Shown one piece after another: positions 16,168-24,742 of a DNA stretch of 34,853 nt. The DNA is from Pseudomonadota bacterium (GTDB lineage Bacteria; Pseudomonadota; Gammaproteobacteria; Burkholderiales; Sulfuriferulaceae). The position numbers were made by a program, and so were the translations under genes. The notes under the pieces were generated by a model. That model was not told the DNA's origin, did no database searches, and saw only the letters and a list, made by a program, of their open reading frames with translations. Every line of letters starts with the position of its first letter. Position 1 is the first letter of the stretch. Location: NCBI GenBank assembly GCA_021801025.1, contig JAJYYK010000017.1, positions 1-34,853 of the forward strand, read 5' to 3'.

Positions 16168-17349
16168 TTAGATGTATTCGCCTTTGCTCAAATCGTGCTC
16201 ACCGCGTTCCTGAATGAAATTAGCCCGTCCTACAATCAGATTGTCCACTTCGCCCACACGCTTCAGGTCTTTGCTGGTATAGGGAAGCGAGTGCAACACA
16301 TAACGCGTGGCATTGAGGCGAGCACGCTTTTTGTCATCGGATTTCACCACTGTCCACGGTGAATCGGCCGTATCGGTGTGAAAGAACATGGCTTTCTTTG
16401 CATGGGTGTAGTCGTCCCATTTATCCAGCGAGGCCATATCAATGGGCGACAGTTTCCACTGTTTGAGCGGATGCACCTGCCGCTCCTTGAAACGGCGATG
16501 TTGTTCTTCACGACTGACCGAGAACCAGAATTTAATGAGGTGAATGCCGCTGCGTACCAGGTTACGCTCAAATTCGGGTGCTTGACGCAGAAATTCAGTG
16601 TATTCCGCTTGCGTGCAAAAACCCATCACGCGCTCAACGCCAGCGCGGTTATACCAGGAACGGTCAAACAGGACAATTTCACCTGCGGCGGGCAAGTGCT
16701 GCACATAGCGCTGAAAATACCACTGACCGCGCTCAACTTCGCTGGGTTTTTCCAGTGCCACCACGCGGGCACCGCGCGGGTTAAGGTGTTCCATCACGCG
16801 CTTGATGGTGCCACCCTTGCCCGCAGCATCGCGACCTTCAAACAGAATAATCACCCGCTGATTGGTTTCCTTCACCCAGGCTTGCAGTTTAAGTAACTCA
16901 GTTTGCAAAATAAATTTTTGTTGTTCGTAATCCCGGCGCAGCATTTTATATTTGTAGGGGTAAGCACCTTTGCGCCAGTCGTCGACCAATTCGTCATTGG
17001 TATGGTGTGGTGCCGAAGCGAGGTCTCGGTTATTCAGTTCCTCCTGAACGCGCGCAGCATCATCTGGTGCATCGCCGGCGAGAATAGTCTGTACGGCCTC
17101 TTGCCTCTCGCTGAAAGAGGGCCCATTCTTAAGAACGGACTGAACTGCCACAAGTTGGGCCTGTTGCGCGGCTTCTTCTGCCTGCTCCGTCACGAAATGG
17201 CGTACGCCACTCGTGGTGAGACTGGGTGAGATATCCCCCTGCGAAACTTGATCATGCTGTGCGGGTGAGCGGCGACGCGCCGATTGGACTGCAGGCTTTT
17301 TTGTCACAGATGCGGCGCTGGTTTTGCGCGAAGCTGAAGAACTGTTCAT
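16168..17349 (-). CDS. ppk2: Polyphosphate kinase 2
   Basis: A 393-residue cytoplasmic enzyme that transfers phosphate between polyphosphate and nucleotides. Walker A EGRDAAGKGG (171-180), Walker B IVLFDRSWYNRAG (225-237) and the lid region VSREEQHRRFKERQVHPLKQWKLSP are all present. The single-domain arrangement places it with class I/III PPK2 proteins that mostly phosphorylate nucleoside diphosphates. The first 110 residues are a polar, Ser/Ala/Gln-rich extension outside the conserved core, longer than in many PPK2 proteins. The start ATG is preceded by GAGAGAGG. It is apparently monocistronic, separated by 79 bp from dut. Confidence 0.93.
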   Translation of the reverse strand: MNSSSASRKTSAASVTKKPAVQSARRRSPAQHDQVSQGDISPSLTTSGVRHFVTEQAEEAAQQAQLVAVQSVLKNGPSFSERQEAVQTILAGDAPDDAARVQEELNNRDLASAPHHTNDELVDDWRKGAYPYKYKMLRRDYEQQKFILQTELLKLQAWVKETNQRVIILFEGRDAAGKGGTIKRVMEHLNPRGARVVALEKPSEVERGQWYFQRYVQHLPAAGEIVLFDRSWYNRAGVERVMGFCTQAEYTEFLRQAPEFERNLVRSGIHLIKFWFSVSREEQHRRFKERQVHPLKQWKLSPIDMASLDKWDDYTHAKKAMFFHTDTADSPWTVVKSDDKKRARLNATRYVLHSLPYTSKDLKRVGEVDNLIVGRANFIQERGEHDLSKGEYI

Positions 17350-17427
17350 GCCGGACCTCTCTCCTGATTTAACTTATTGGTGATGCGTAGAATGAATATA
17401 CGATTTGAATCTGTGCAAGCAGAAGGG

Positions 17428-17880
17428 TTAATGCTTACCCGTACTGCCAAAACCCCCTTCACCGCGCTCTGACGCGTCAAACGATTCCACAATATGAAAC
17501 TGCGCTTGCACTACCGGCACAAACACCAATTGCGCAATGCGTTCCATCGGATTGATGGTAAAACTGGTATGGCTGCGATTCCAGACGGAAATCAACACTT
17601 GTCCCTGGTAATCCGAATCAATCAGGCCAACCAAATTGCCTAATACAATGCCATGTTTGTGCCCCAAACCGGAACGCGGCAGTACCATTGCAGCCAGATG
17701 CGCTTGCGCAATATGTATGGCCATGCCACTGGGTATCAACATGGTTTGAGAAGGTGCCAAATCAATGGGAGCTTCGATGCATGCCCGCAAATCTATCCCT
17801 GCCGATCCGGCAGTGGCATAGGCAGGGGGATGTTCTTTGAGGCGCTCATCGAGAATTTTCACTGCTATCGTGTGCATCAT
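17428..17880 (-). CDS. dut: Deoxyuridine 5'-triphosphate nucleotidohydrolase
   Basis: A 150-residue trimeric dUTPase that hydrolyses dUTP to dUMP and pyrophosphate. All five motifs are visible: [10 protein letters not shown] (motif 1), [11 protein letters not shown] (motif 2), [15 protein letters not shown] (motif 3), ERIAQLVF (motif 4) and the C-terminal [10 protein letters not shown] (motif 5). The start ATG directly follows the coaBC stop with no gap, and two adjacent ATG codons are possible. The coaBC-dut pairing is common in proteobacteria and implies co-transcription and coupled translation. Confidence 0.96.
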   Translation of the reverse strand: MMHTIAVKILDERLKEHPPAYATAGSAGIDLRACIEAPIDLAPSQTMLIPSGMAIHIAQAHLAAMVLPRSGLGHKHGIVLGNLVGLIDSDYQGQVLISVWNRSHTSFTINPMERIAQLVFVPVVQAQFHIVESFDASERGEGGFGSTGKH

Positions 17881-19071
17881 TTAACCACCATTTTTTGAGT
17901 TGAATAAATTAGCCAAATGCGCAACAAGTTGGCGCGCTAAAGTGAGTTTGTCGGCTTTGGGTAAGGGATGCACACCTTCATCATCCAGCAAGATCAATTC
18001 GTTGTCATCACTGCCCAATGCGCTCATCGCATGGTTCACGGCCAACAGCGGCAGATGTTTGCGTTGTCGCTTGGCCTCGCCATGCTCAATTAAGCGATCG
18101 GTTTCTGCAGCAAACCCAACACAAAATGGCGGTTTTTCCCGCGTTGCCACCCATTCCAGAATATCCGGGTTCGGCACCAAATCAATAGACAGCGCTTGCG
18201 TCGATTTTTTCAGTTTGTGAGTTTGAGACTGCGCGGGGCGGTAATCGGCCACAGCCGCTACACTGATAAAAATATCGGCATGTGCCACATGCGCTTTCAC
18301 GGCATTCAGCATATCGTGCGCGCTTTCAACCTGAATGGGTATGATGCCCGGCGGTGATGGCACGCAGACTGGGCCACTGATCAATGTGACCAGTGCACCG
18401 GCTTCGCGCGCAGCCTGTGCCACCGCATAGCCCATTTTCCCTGAGCTCAGATTGGTGATGGCGCGCACGGGATCCAGTTTTTCAAGGGTAGGCCCTGCCG
18501 TGATGAGCACCCGTTTCCCGCTGAGGCGCTTGGGGGAAAAGAAATCCCTCAAGCCGTCGACGATGGCTTCGGGTTCACGCATCCGTCCTGCCCCCTCTTC
18601 ACCACAGGCTTGCGCGCCCGAATCAGGTTCAATGACCCATGCGCCGTCCTGTTGAATTTGCAACACGTTGCGTTGGGTGGCCGGGTGGTGCCACATTTGA
18701 CGGTTCATCGCCGGTGCAAGCCACAAAGGACAGTCCCGCGCCAGACATGCCGCTGACAGCACATCATCCGCCAAACCATGCGCTAAACGAGCGATAAAAT
18801 TTGCGGTGGCGGGCGCAATCAACAACATATCGCAATCACGTCCCAAATGGATGTGCGCCATGCCATGCCCTTTGGCCGGGTCTGCATCTTCAATAATGAC
18901 TGGTTGGCCAGACAACGCCTGAAAAGTGAGGGGGGCCACAAACTGTGTCGCCGAATGTGTCATGGCCACCTGCACCCGCGCACCAGCTTTTACCAGCAAG
19001 CGTGTCAGTTCTGCGCTTTTGTAAGCCGCAATACCGCCTGTCACACCCAAAACGATGCGTTTATTCAGCAA
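17881..19071 (-). CDS. coaBC: Bifunctional phosphopantothenoylcysteine decarboxylase / phosphopantothenate-cysteine ligase
   Basis: A 396-residue enzyme (Dfp) that carries out two steps of coenzyme A synthesis. The N-terminal half is the FMN-dependent CoaC decarboxylase with GVTGGIAAYKSAELTRLL, the LIAPATANFIARLAHGLADD motif, PAMNRQMW and the cysteine in GAQACGEEGAGRM. The C-terminal half (from about residue 190, RVLITAGPTLEKLDPVRAITNLSSGKMG) is the CoaB ligase. The start used is TTG 19069-19071, preceded by AAGGGG; a CTG one codon later is the only close alternative. It is divergent from radC and leads directly into dut. Confidence 0.95.
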   Translation of the reverse strand: MLNKRIVLGVTGGIAAYKSAELTRLLVKAGARVQVAMTHSATQFVAPLTFQALSGQPVIIEDADPAKGHGMAHIHLGRDCDMLLIAPATANFIARLAHGLADDVLSAACLARDCPLWLAPAMNRQMWHHPATQRNVLQIQQDGAWVIEPDSGAQACGEEGAGRMREPEAIVDGLRDFFSPKRLSGKRVLITAGPTLEKLDPVRAITNLSSGKMGYAVAQAAREAGALVTLISGPVCVPSPPGIIPIQVESAHDMLNAVKAHVAHADIFISVAAVADYRPAQSQTHKLKKSTQALSIDLVPNPDILEWVATREKPPFCVGFAAETDRLIEHGEAKRQRKHLPLLAVNHAMSALGSDDNELILLDDEGVHPLPKADKLTLARQLVAHLANLFNSKNGG

Positions 19072-19206
19072 ACGTCACCCCTTGCCATTTCAAAACAGCA
19101 GTATAGCTGATTTGTACGGACAATTGCGCTGGTTGGATGATGCATCAAAGCACAAACAATATTTCATGTTACACTTATTAATAATTGATACGATATGGAA
19201 ATCGCA

Positions 19207-19881
19207 ATGGCAATTACAGAGTGGCCAGAAAATGAGCGTCCGCGCGAAAAGTTACTGACGCACGGGGCGTGTGTATTAAGTGATGCTGAATTATTGGCCA
19301 TATTTTTAAGAACAGGCATCAAGGGCCAAAGTGCCGTAGACATGGGACGTGGCTTAATCACCCAATTTGGCAGCTTGAATCGCTTGTTCTCTGCCAGCAG
19401 AATGGATTTTTGCGCCATACACGGCATGGGCAGCGCCAAATATGCACAATTGCAAGCCGTGCTGGAAATGTCCCGTCGCGCCTTAGCAGAAACCATGCGG
19501 CATGGCGACGCGATGAAGTCCCCGGGCGCGGTGCGCGACTACCTGCGGCTAAATTTGGCCAGCCGCGAGCACGAAGTATTCTGCGCCGTTTTTCTGGATA
19601 GCCAGCATCGCGTGCTCGCAGTCGAAGAATTGTTCCGGGGCACACTCAGCCAGGCCAGCGTTTATCCTCGCGAGGTCGTCAAACGGGCACTGGTACACAA
19701 TGCTGCGGCATTGATACTCGCCCATAACCACCCCTCCGGCGTCGCCGAACCCAGCATGGCAGACCAAAGCCTCACCGGCGCACTCAAAAATGCACTGGCC
19801 TTAATTGATGTCCGGGTATTGGATCATTTTGTTGTCACCCAGGATCAAGTGCTGTCATTTGCTGAACGGGGTTTGTTATAA
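19207..19881 (+). CDS. radC: RadC family (UPF0758) JAB-domain protein
   Basis: A 224-residue protein with an N-terminal helix-hairpin-helix region ([15 protein letters not shown]..., [24 protein letters not shown]) and a C-terminal JAMM/MPN metal-binding domain with [19 protein letters not shown]. The E-x(n)-H-x-H-x(10)-D ligands are complete. The start was set at ATG 19207, with GGAAA just upstream; a start four codons earlier (19195) is possible. Despite its name, a DNA-repair role for RadC is not established; members occur both as core genes and on mobile elements. This copy stands divergent to coaBC, a frequent core-genome position in Betaproteobacteria. Confidence 0.93.
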   Translation: MAITEWPENERPREKLLTHGACVLSDAELLAIFLRTGIKGQSAVDMGRGLITQFGSLNRLFSASRMDFCAIHGMGSAKYAQLQAVLEMSRRALAETMRHGDAMKSPGAVRDYLRLNLASREHEVFCAVFLDSQHRVLAVEELFRGTLSQASVYPREVVKRALVHNAAALILAHNHPSGVAEPSMADQSLTGALKNALALIDVRVLDHFVVTQDQVLSFAERGLL

Positions 19882-19927
19882 AACAATGTGCTGCGTGAGC
19901 GTCATATGAACTCAGGCAAAATCGAGC

Positions 19928-19955
19928 TCCCGAATTCCGGGAATTTTATTATTTT
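19928..19955 (+). terminator. Possible intrinsic terminator of radC
   Basis: TCCCG (19928-19932) pairs with CGGGA (19938-19942) across AATTC, followed by the T-rich tract ATTTTATTATTTT. The stem is short and the U-tract is interrupted, so it would be weak. It sits 46 bp after the radC stop and directly before the nitrate-unit control region. Confidence 0.35.
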
Positions 19956-19982
19956 GGTGCAAAAAATCCGCACCACGCACCA
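19954..19982. promoter_or_regulatory. Putative enhancer half-sites upstream of the nitrate-uptake unit
   Basis: TTGGTGC (19954-19960) is followed by GCACCA at 19970-19975 and again at 19977-19982. GGTGC/GCACC are the half-site words of NtrC sites, although the arms here are arranged outward and not in the canonical GCACC...GGTGC order. The same words lie at nearly the same distance from the second sigma-54 promoter of this locus (27793-27822): 162 against 160 bp for the first word and 139 against 136 bp for the last. That agreement is the main evidence for function. Confidence 0.4.
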
Positions 19983-20114
19983 TCACGATACGTCACCGCA
20001 GGCGCACAAGAAAACATTATAAAAAATTATATCGCCATTATTTTTTACACAAAAACATTAAATATAACGAGTTAGTGAATATATTCTTCATATCCAAACT
20101 TGGCATTGCAGAAT

Positions 20115-20130
20115 TGGTACATAAATTGCT
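20115..20130 (+). promoter_or_regulatory. Sigma-54 promoter of the nitrate-uptake unit
   Basis: TGGTACATAAATTGCT matches the -24/-12 consensus TGGCACG-N4-TTGCW with the invariant GG (20116-20117) and GC (20128-20129) exactly 12 bp apart. Transcription would begin near 20141, eleven bases before the first leader hairpin. A sigma-54 promoter for nitrate assimilation fits control by nitrogen limitation through NtrC. The second unit of the locus has an independent match with the same geometry. Confidence 0.7.
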
Positions 20131-20140
20131 TGCAATCAAG

Positions 20141-20274
20141 CTGTAAGCTTTCTGCCCAGTGCCGGGTGGATAAAATGAACCGCCGACAAAGACGTCGACC
20201 TGATTGAATCGCGTATTGAATGAGCACAAATTGTGTTAATTCAGTGCACGACAAAATCAGTCGACGTCTTTTTT
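20141..20274 (+). promoter_or_regulatory. NasT/ANTAR-responsive leader RNA 1
   Basis: Two hairpins with six-base loops precede a terminator. Hairpin 1 is CUGCCC[AGUGCC]GGGUGG (20152-20169). Hairpin 2 is CGAC[AAAGAC]GUCG (20184-20197). Both loops have A at position 1 and G at position 4, the hallmark of RNAs bound by ANTAR-domain antiterminators. The loop and 3' strand of hairpin 2 are also the beginning of the terminator 5' arm (from 20188), so the two structures exclude each other. NasT, encoded about 6 kb downstream in the same unit, is the expected ligand; it should favour hairpin 2 and readthrough when NasS has bound nitrate. The whole arrangement recurs at 27978-28120. Confidence 0.85.
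20188..20274 (+). terminator. Regulated intrinsic terminator in leader 1
   Basis: AAAGACGTCGACCTGATT (20188-20205) pairs with AATCAG-TCGACGTCTTT (20255-20271) with a single bulged C, followed by a run of six T ending at 20274. The closing stem is long and encloses 49 bases that themselves contain a hairpin (about 20217-20243, core GCACAAAUUGUG). The terminator lies 45 bp before the porin start codon and would block the whole uptake unit by default. Confidence 0.8.
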
Positions 20275-20319
20275 ATTGCAAATCTGAAATGCGCGCATCA
20301 AGGGAAGAGGGAGAATCAC

Positions 20320-21672
20320 ATGAAACCATCCAGATGGTCATTACTCACACTGGTATTGGGATTGGCTGGTGGCGAGCATGCCAATGCAGCCGAAGCGACG
20401 AATTTTACCGACTGGTTAAGCAATGGGGATCTATCAGGAGATGTCCGAGTATATAACTTTGGTCGTGATTATGCGGGTACAAATTCCAACAGTGGCCCAC
20501 CCAAATTTCTGGATAACAATGCATTTTCTGTCGGTGGAAAGGTGAAACTGGAAACCGCCAGTTGGGATGGCGTTTCCGCTGCTGCGGCGCTATATACCGC
20601 TTACGATGTGGGCTTGAATAATTACACGCGGGTACCAGGCAATCCTGTCAGTTACAATCAGCCCTACCTGTATTCAGCCCTGATGGGGAATAACCCCACT
20701 CTGGATACGTTGGGCGAGGCGTATCTACAGTATCAGCGATCTGGTTTTATGATACGCGGCGGCAATGAACTGATTAACAACCCATGGGTAAGTTCCAGTG
20801 ATGGATTTATGATCCCCAATCTGTTTGAGGGGGTGAGCACAAAGATGAGCTTGGGATCAACAGGAGCGCAACTGTCAATAGACCGTATTTTTCAGTATAA
20901 ACAGCGCACTGATGCCGCATTCTCACCATCAAGCATCGCTGTGTTGCCTTATGACAAATTAAGTTATTTACCACAATATGCTTCAGGGCAAAGTGGCGGG
21001 GCAACCGATGCGGGCGTAACGTATGCGGATAAAAAAATGAATCTCGCAGCGTGGCTGTATCAATGGGACAACCTGGCGCAAATGACTTATCTCGAAGGGG
21101 GTTACAACCCCAATTTTGCGGGACACACCTGGTTTATAGATGGCCAGTACGTGAATGAAATGAGTAATGGTAACGCCGAAGTCGGCAATATCAATGCCCA
21201 AGTGTACGGTTTGAAACTGGGCATGAATTTGGACCACCATTTGGGTCAGGTATTCATGGCATATAACTTATTGCCGAGTACGAGTGCAATGCATGCCAGC
21301 GTGAACGGCGCCCCATCCACTGTATACAATGGTAATTTGTTCTCCCCCTATACACAAATCTATAACACAGATCCCCTATACACCACGGTGATGAACTATG
21401 GCCTGGTGTCGGCACGGGCACCCGGCAGCGCCTGGATGCTGGGATGTACTTTACATCCTGTTGCCCGGATGGACCTCACACCCACGGTCTCGGAGTATTA
21501 CACCGAAGCAGGTATCGCACCTGTGCGGGCATACATGGTTGACGCCGCATGGCATTTCAGTGGCACACTCAAAGATTTAAGCATACGGGATCGCTTGGGC
21601 GTAGAGCATGACGCCCCATTACTGGGATCGTCATTTGTGGAAAATCGCTTTATGTTGCAATACAACTTTTGA
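20320..21672 (+). CDS. OprD-like outer-membrane porin, probably for nitrate
   Basis: A 450-residue protein with a signal peptide (MKPSRWSLLTLVLGLAGGEHANA, cleavage before AEA), a mature part rich in alternating polar/aromatic beta-strands, and a C-terminal phenylalanine (ENRFMLQYNF). These are the marks of an outer-membrane beta-barrel. The order of conserved stretches (DVRVYNFGRDY, FSVGGKVKLETASWDG, LGEAYLQYQRSGFMIRGGNE, MIPNLFEGVSTKMSL) looks like the OprD substrate-specific porin family; family assignment is from memory. The start was set at ATG 20320 after AGGGAAGAGGGAG. A longer frame from 20233 would begin inside the leader terminator and is rejected. It is the first gene after leader 1 and precedes the inner-membrane nitrate carrier, so nitrate or nitrite passage across the outer membrane is inferred. 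Confidence 0.78.
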   Translation: MKPSRWSLLTLVLGLAGGEHANAAEATNFTDWLSNGDLSGDVRVYNFGRDYAGTNSNSGPPKFLDNNAFSVGGKVKLETASWDGVSAAAALYTAYDVGLNNYTRVPGNPVSYNQPYLYSALMGNNPTLDTLGEAYLQYQRSGFMIRGGNELINNPWVSSSDGFMIPNLFEGVSTKMSLGSTGAQLSIDRIFQYKQRTDAAFSPSSIAVLPYDKLSYLPQYASGQSGGATDAGVTYADKKMNLAAWLYQWDNLAQMTYLEGGYNPNFAGHTWFIDGQYVNEMSNGNAEVGNINAQVYGLKLGMNLDHHLGQVFMAYNLLPSTSAMHASVNGAPSTVYNGNLFSPYTQIYNTDPLYTTVMNYGLVSARAPGSAWMLGCTLHPVARMDLTPTVSEYYTEAGIAPVRAYMVDAAWHFSGTLKDLSIRDRLGVEHDAPLLGSSFVENRFMLQYNF

Positions 21673-21733
21673 AGGCTTGCAGCTAAAATTTTTCCGCACG
21701 CACACTCTAATTTCCACATAAGGGAGATTCATC

Positions 21734-22948
21734 ATGGCTAAAAGCAGTTTTTTAAAGGCTGGGCACACGCCCACCTTGTTTGCAGCATTCCTCTATTTCG
21801 ACCTGGCCTTTATGGTTTGGGTTTTACTCGGACCACTTGGTGTACAAATTGCCGCCAGTTTGCACTTATCCCCGATGCAAAAAGGCATGATGGTGGCGAC
21901 GCCAATTTTATCCGGTGCAATCCTGCGGGTCGTCATGGGCTTACTGGTCGATCAGATCAAGCCGAAACTGGCTGGCGCTATCGGCCAACTGATTGTTATC
22001 GCAACACTATTTGTCGCTTGGCAAGCGGGCATACATTCCTACGACCAGGTGCTGATACTCGGCATATTCCTGGGGGTAGCTGGCGCCTCCTTTGCTGCGG
22101 CTTTGCCATTGGCTTCGCGCTGGTATCCTGCCGAACACCAGGGCACGGCCATGGGCATTGCAGGCGCAGGGAATACAGGCACCGCCTTTGCTGCATTGAT
22201 TACACCCAGCCTTGCCGTCGCTTATGGTTGGACCAATGTTTTTGGCATTGCACTCATTCCGCTTATCCCTGCCTTTGTCATCTATATGCTTTTGGCAAAA
22301 GATGCGCCAGAATCTCCAGCACCGAAATCATGGGCGGAATATCTCTCTGTATTGAAAGACAAAGATGCATGGTGGTTCATGTTTTTTTACTCGGTCACCT
22401 TTGGCGGTTTTGTAGGATTGGCCTCATCGCTGCCCATTTATTTCAATACGCAGTATGGTCTCGATGCCAAAACAGCCGGTTTCTTCACCGCAGCCTGTGT
22501 GTTTGCAGGTTCAATCGTACGCCCTGTTGGAGGTAATGTCGCTGACCGCATTGGAGGCGTAAAATCCCTTACCAGTATGTATTCGCTGGCAGCCGTTTTT
22601 ATCGCCACAGTCAGTTTTGCGCCCGGCAGCGTTTGGGGTGCATTGACCTTATTCATGCTGGCCATGTTATGTTTGGGTATGGGCAACGGCGCTGTCTTCC
22701 AGTTGGTACCACAACGTTTCCGCAAAGAAATTGGTGTCATGACAGGCTTGGTGGGTATGGCAGGTGGTATCGGCGGCTTCTATCTGGCTTCCAGTTTGGG
22801 ATTTTTCAAACAAATCACCGGTAGTTACCAGTCAGGACTTCTGATCTTTGCCGCACTGGCGGTGATCGCGCTGGCAGGATTGAGTGGCGTGAAAAAACGT
22901 TGGCGTACCACATGGGGTGCGGCACATTTGACTGCTGCAAAAATTTAA
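21734..22948 (+). CDS. NarK/NrtP-family nitrate/nitrite transporter
   Basis: A 404-residue major facilitator protein with twelve predicted membrane helices. The two nitrate signatures are visible: GAGNTGTAFAA in helix 5 and GMAGGIGGFYLASS in helix 11. The substrate-binding arginines are found in LSGAILRVVMG (helix 2) and GSIVRPVGGNVADRIGG (helix 8). This is the inner-membrane carrier for assimilatory nitrate uptake, called NasA in pseudomonads and NrtP in cyanobacteria. GGGAGA precedes the ATG at a good distance. It lies 61 bp after the porin gene and 17 bp before the kinase/phosphatase gene. Confidence 0.93.
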   Translation: MAKSSFLKAGHTPTLFAAFLYFDLAFMVWVLLGPLGVQIAASLHLSPMQKGMMVATPILSGAILRVVMGLLVDQIKPKLAGAIGQLIVIATLFVAWQAGIHSYDQVLILGIFLGVAGASFAAALPLASRWYPAEHQGTAMGIAGAGNTGTAFAALITPSLAVAYGWTNVFGIALIPLIPAFVIYMLLAKDAPESPAPKSWAEYLSVLKDKDAWWFMFFYSVTFGGFVGLASSLPIYFNTQYGLDAKTAGFFTAACVFAGSIVRPVGGNVADRIGGVKSLTSMYSLAAVFIATVSFAPGSVWGALTLFMLAMLCLGMGNGAVFQLVPQRFRKEIGVMTGLVGMAGGIGGFYLASSLGFFKQITGSYQSGLLIFAALAVIALAGLSGVKKRWRTTWGAAHLTAAKI

Positions 22949-22965
22949 TATGATGATTCTTATCA

Positions 22966-24666
22966 ATGTCCAGCCCAACTCTGCAAATTGATCTTGGCCA
23001 TGCTTCACTGGCCGGGTTGCGTCCACATAATGAAGATTATTGTGCGGGCGCAATCCCGGATGGGGCCGCGCTGGAAAACAAGGGAATAGTGCTGGCTGTG
23101 GCTGATGGCGTAGGCGGCCATGCCAATGGTCGGGAGGCTGCGGAATACTGTGTACGCAGTTTGTTGGCGGATTACTATTCTACGCCCGACACCTGGAGCA
23201 TTCCGCAATCGCTGGACAAACTTGTTACCACACTCAATCACTGGCTGTATTCACACAGTCGTCGCGCCCGTGAAACAGCTGGAATGGCCACCACGCTCTC
23301 CGCCATCGTGTTACGCGGTCGGCGCTATGTCATTGCGCATGTTGGCGACACACGGGTCTATCGTCTGCGTAACGGAAATTTGTCGTTGCTGACCAACGAT
23401 CATGTGTGGGAACACCCCGAGCTTAACAACGTGCTGTCCAGAGCCGTCGGCCTGGATGCCAATTTATCCATTGATTTTATCGATGGCAAGCTGGAAAAAG
23501 ATGATTTGTTTCTGTTGGTCAGCGATGGCGTCTGGAATGTACTGAACACTGCCCGTCTGACCCAATTGCTTGCGTCTTCCGAAAGCGCCGAGGACATGGC
23601 CGCGCGCATCACGCTGGCAGCGCTCGATGCCGGCAGCCATGATAACTGTACCGCGCTGGTAGGCAAGATTCGGCAATTGCCCCTTGAGAGCCTGCGCGAC
23701 AATGTGGCGAACATCAGTGCATTGCCTTTGCCGGCACGCTTAAAGCCTTCGCAACACCTTGACGGGCTTGAAGTGATTGAGATGATTCATGACTCGCGCG
23801 TGACAGCACTCTATCGTGTGCGCGACCCGCACAACGGTCAAAATTACGTGCTGAAGACCTTGCACGCTGATGCAGATGCAGCAGATATTGCAGCCCTTGC
23901 CTATGAAGAATGGCTGGCGCGCCGCGTTGTCAGTGCTGATTTCCCGCAAGTGATCAATTGGCCGCAACGCACTCATCTCTACTATCTGACCACCTGGCAT
24001 GAAGGTGCCACACTGGCACGTCATCTGGAAATGGGACGCAAATTTGCGCCTATTGAGGCTGTTGACCTGGCTACGCACCTGCTCCGGGCAGTGGCCATTC
24101 TGCATCGGCTCGGTATCATTCATCGGGACATTAAACCCGACAATCTGCATCTGGGCGCTGATGGACATTTGCGGGTACTTGATCTGGGTGTTGCCGCTTC
24201 CGATGGACTGGATGCAGAAGAAAGCTTTAATGAGATCAACAATCCCGGCACCCCTTCTTTTATGGCGCCGGAGCTGTTTACCGGCACGCCGGCCAATGAA
24301 TCCAGCGATCTGTATGCGACAGGCGTGACCTTGTATTATCTGCTGACGCGCAAGTATCCCTACGGTGAAATCGAAGCTTTTCAAACGCCGCGTTTTGGCG
24401 ACCCTGTCCCGCCGGCACGCTACCGTCCTGATATTCCGGATTGGCTGGAATCGGTGATGTTGAAGGCCATTGCCCGCGACCCTGTTGAGCGCTTTGAAAC
24501 CGCAGAGGAATTTTTGTTGGCACTCGAACGGGGTGCGCAACGACCGCTGCGCGTCGCGCGCCGTTCGCCGCTACTTAAGCGCGACCCAACTTTTGGGATT
24601 AAACTGGTGGCTGCGTGCTCACTGGCAATCAATATCCTCCTGCTTTTTCTATTATTGGTGAAATAA
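22966..24666 (+). CDS. Bifunctional PP2C phosphatase / Ser-Thr protein kinase, membrane anchored
   Basis: A 566-residue fusion. Residues about 1-240 are a PP2C-type phosphatase with RPHNEDYCAG, VADGVGGHANG, GDTRVYRLRNG, LVSDGVWN and HDNCTALV, which supply the metal-binding aspartates. Residues about 255-530 are a Hanks-type kinase with the ATP lysine K297 (YVLKTL), catalytic loop HRDIKPDN (386-393, D388), metal site DLG (in LRVLDLGVA) and APE (FMAPELF). A single C-terminal membrane segment (SLAINILLLFLLLV) anchors it. The glycine-rich loop is not obvious. Similar kinase genes stand beside nitrate transporter and nasST genes in Pseudomonas (PA1782 region, as I recall), so a role in controlling nitrate uptake is likely, but no target is known to me. 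Confidence 0.92.
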   Translation: MSSPTLQIDLGHASLAGLRPHNEDYCAGAIPDGAALENKGIVLAVADGVGGHANGREAAEYCVRSLLADYYSTPDTWSIPQSLDKLVTTLNHWLYSHSRRARETAGMATTLSAIVLRGRRYVIAHVGDTRVYRLRNGNLSLLTNDHVWEHPELNNVLSRAVGLDANLSIDFIDGKLEKDDLFLLVSDGVWNVLNTARLTQLLASSESAEDMAARITLAALDAGSHDNCTALVGKIRQLPLESLRDNVANISALPLPARLKPSQHLDGLEVIEMIHDSRVTALYRVRDPHNGQNYVLKTLHADADAADIAALAYEEWLARRVVSADFPQVINWPQRTHLYYLTTWHEGATLARHLEMGRKFAPIEAVDLATHLLRAVAILHRLGIIHRDIKPDNLHLGADGHLRVLDLGVAASDGLDAEESFNEINNPGTPSFMAPELFTGTPANESSDLYATGVTLYYLLTRKYPYGEIEAFQTPRFGDPVPPARYRPDIPDWLESVMLKAIARDPVERFETAEEFLLALERGAQRPLRVARRSPLLKRDPTFGIKLVAACSLAINILLLFLLLVK

Positions 24667-24742
24667 CCGGAGGGCTTCCCACAAAATGGCGAGCGCAATC
24701 ATCCTGCAAAGCACTCAACAAAAAAACTGAAGGCATTGAGTA

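Noticed and set aside
19954-19982. Canonical NtrC palindrome (GCACC...GGTGC)
   Set aside because: The half-sites are in outward order; only the weaker claim of conserved half-sites is kept.
20233-20319. Upstream extension of the porin frame
   Set aside because: It would start inside the leader terminator and precede a clear signal peptide with a good ribosome binding site at 20320.
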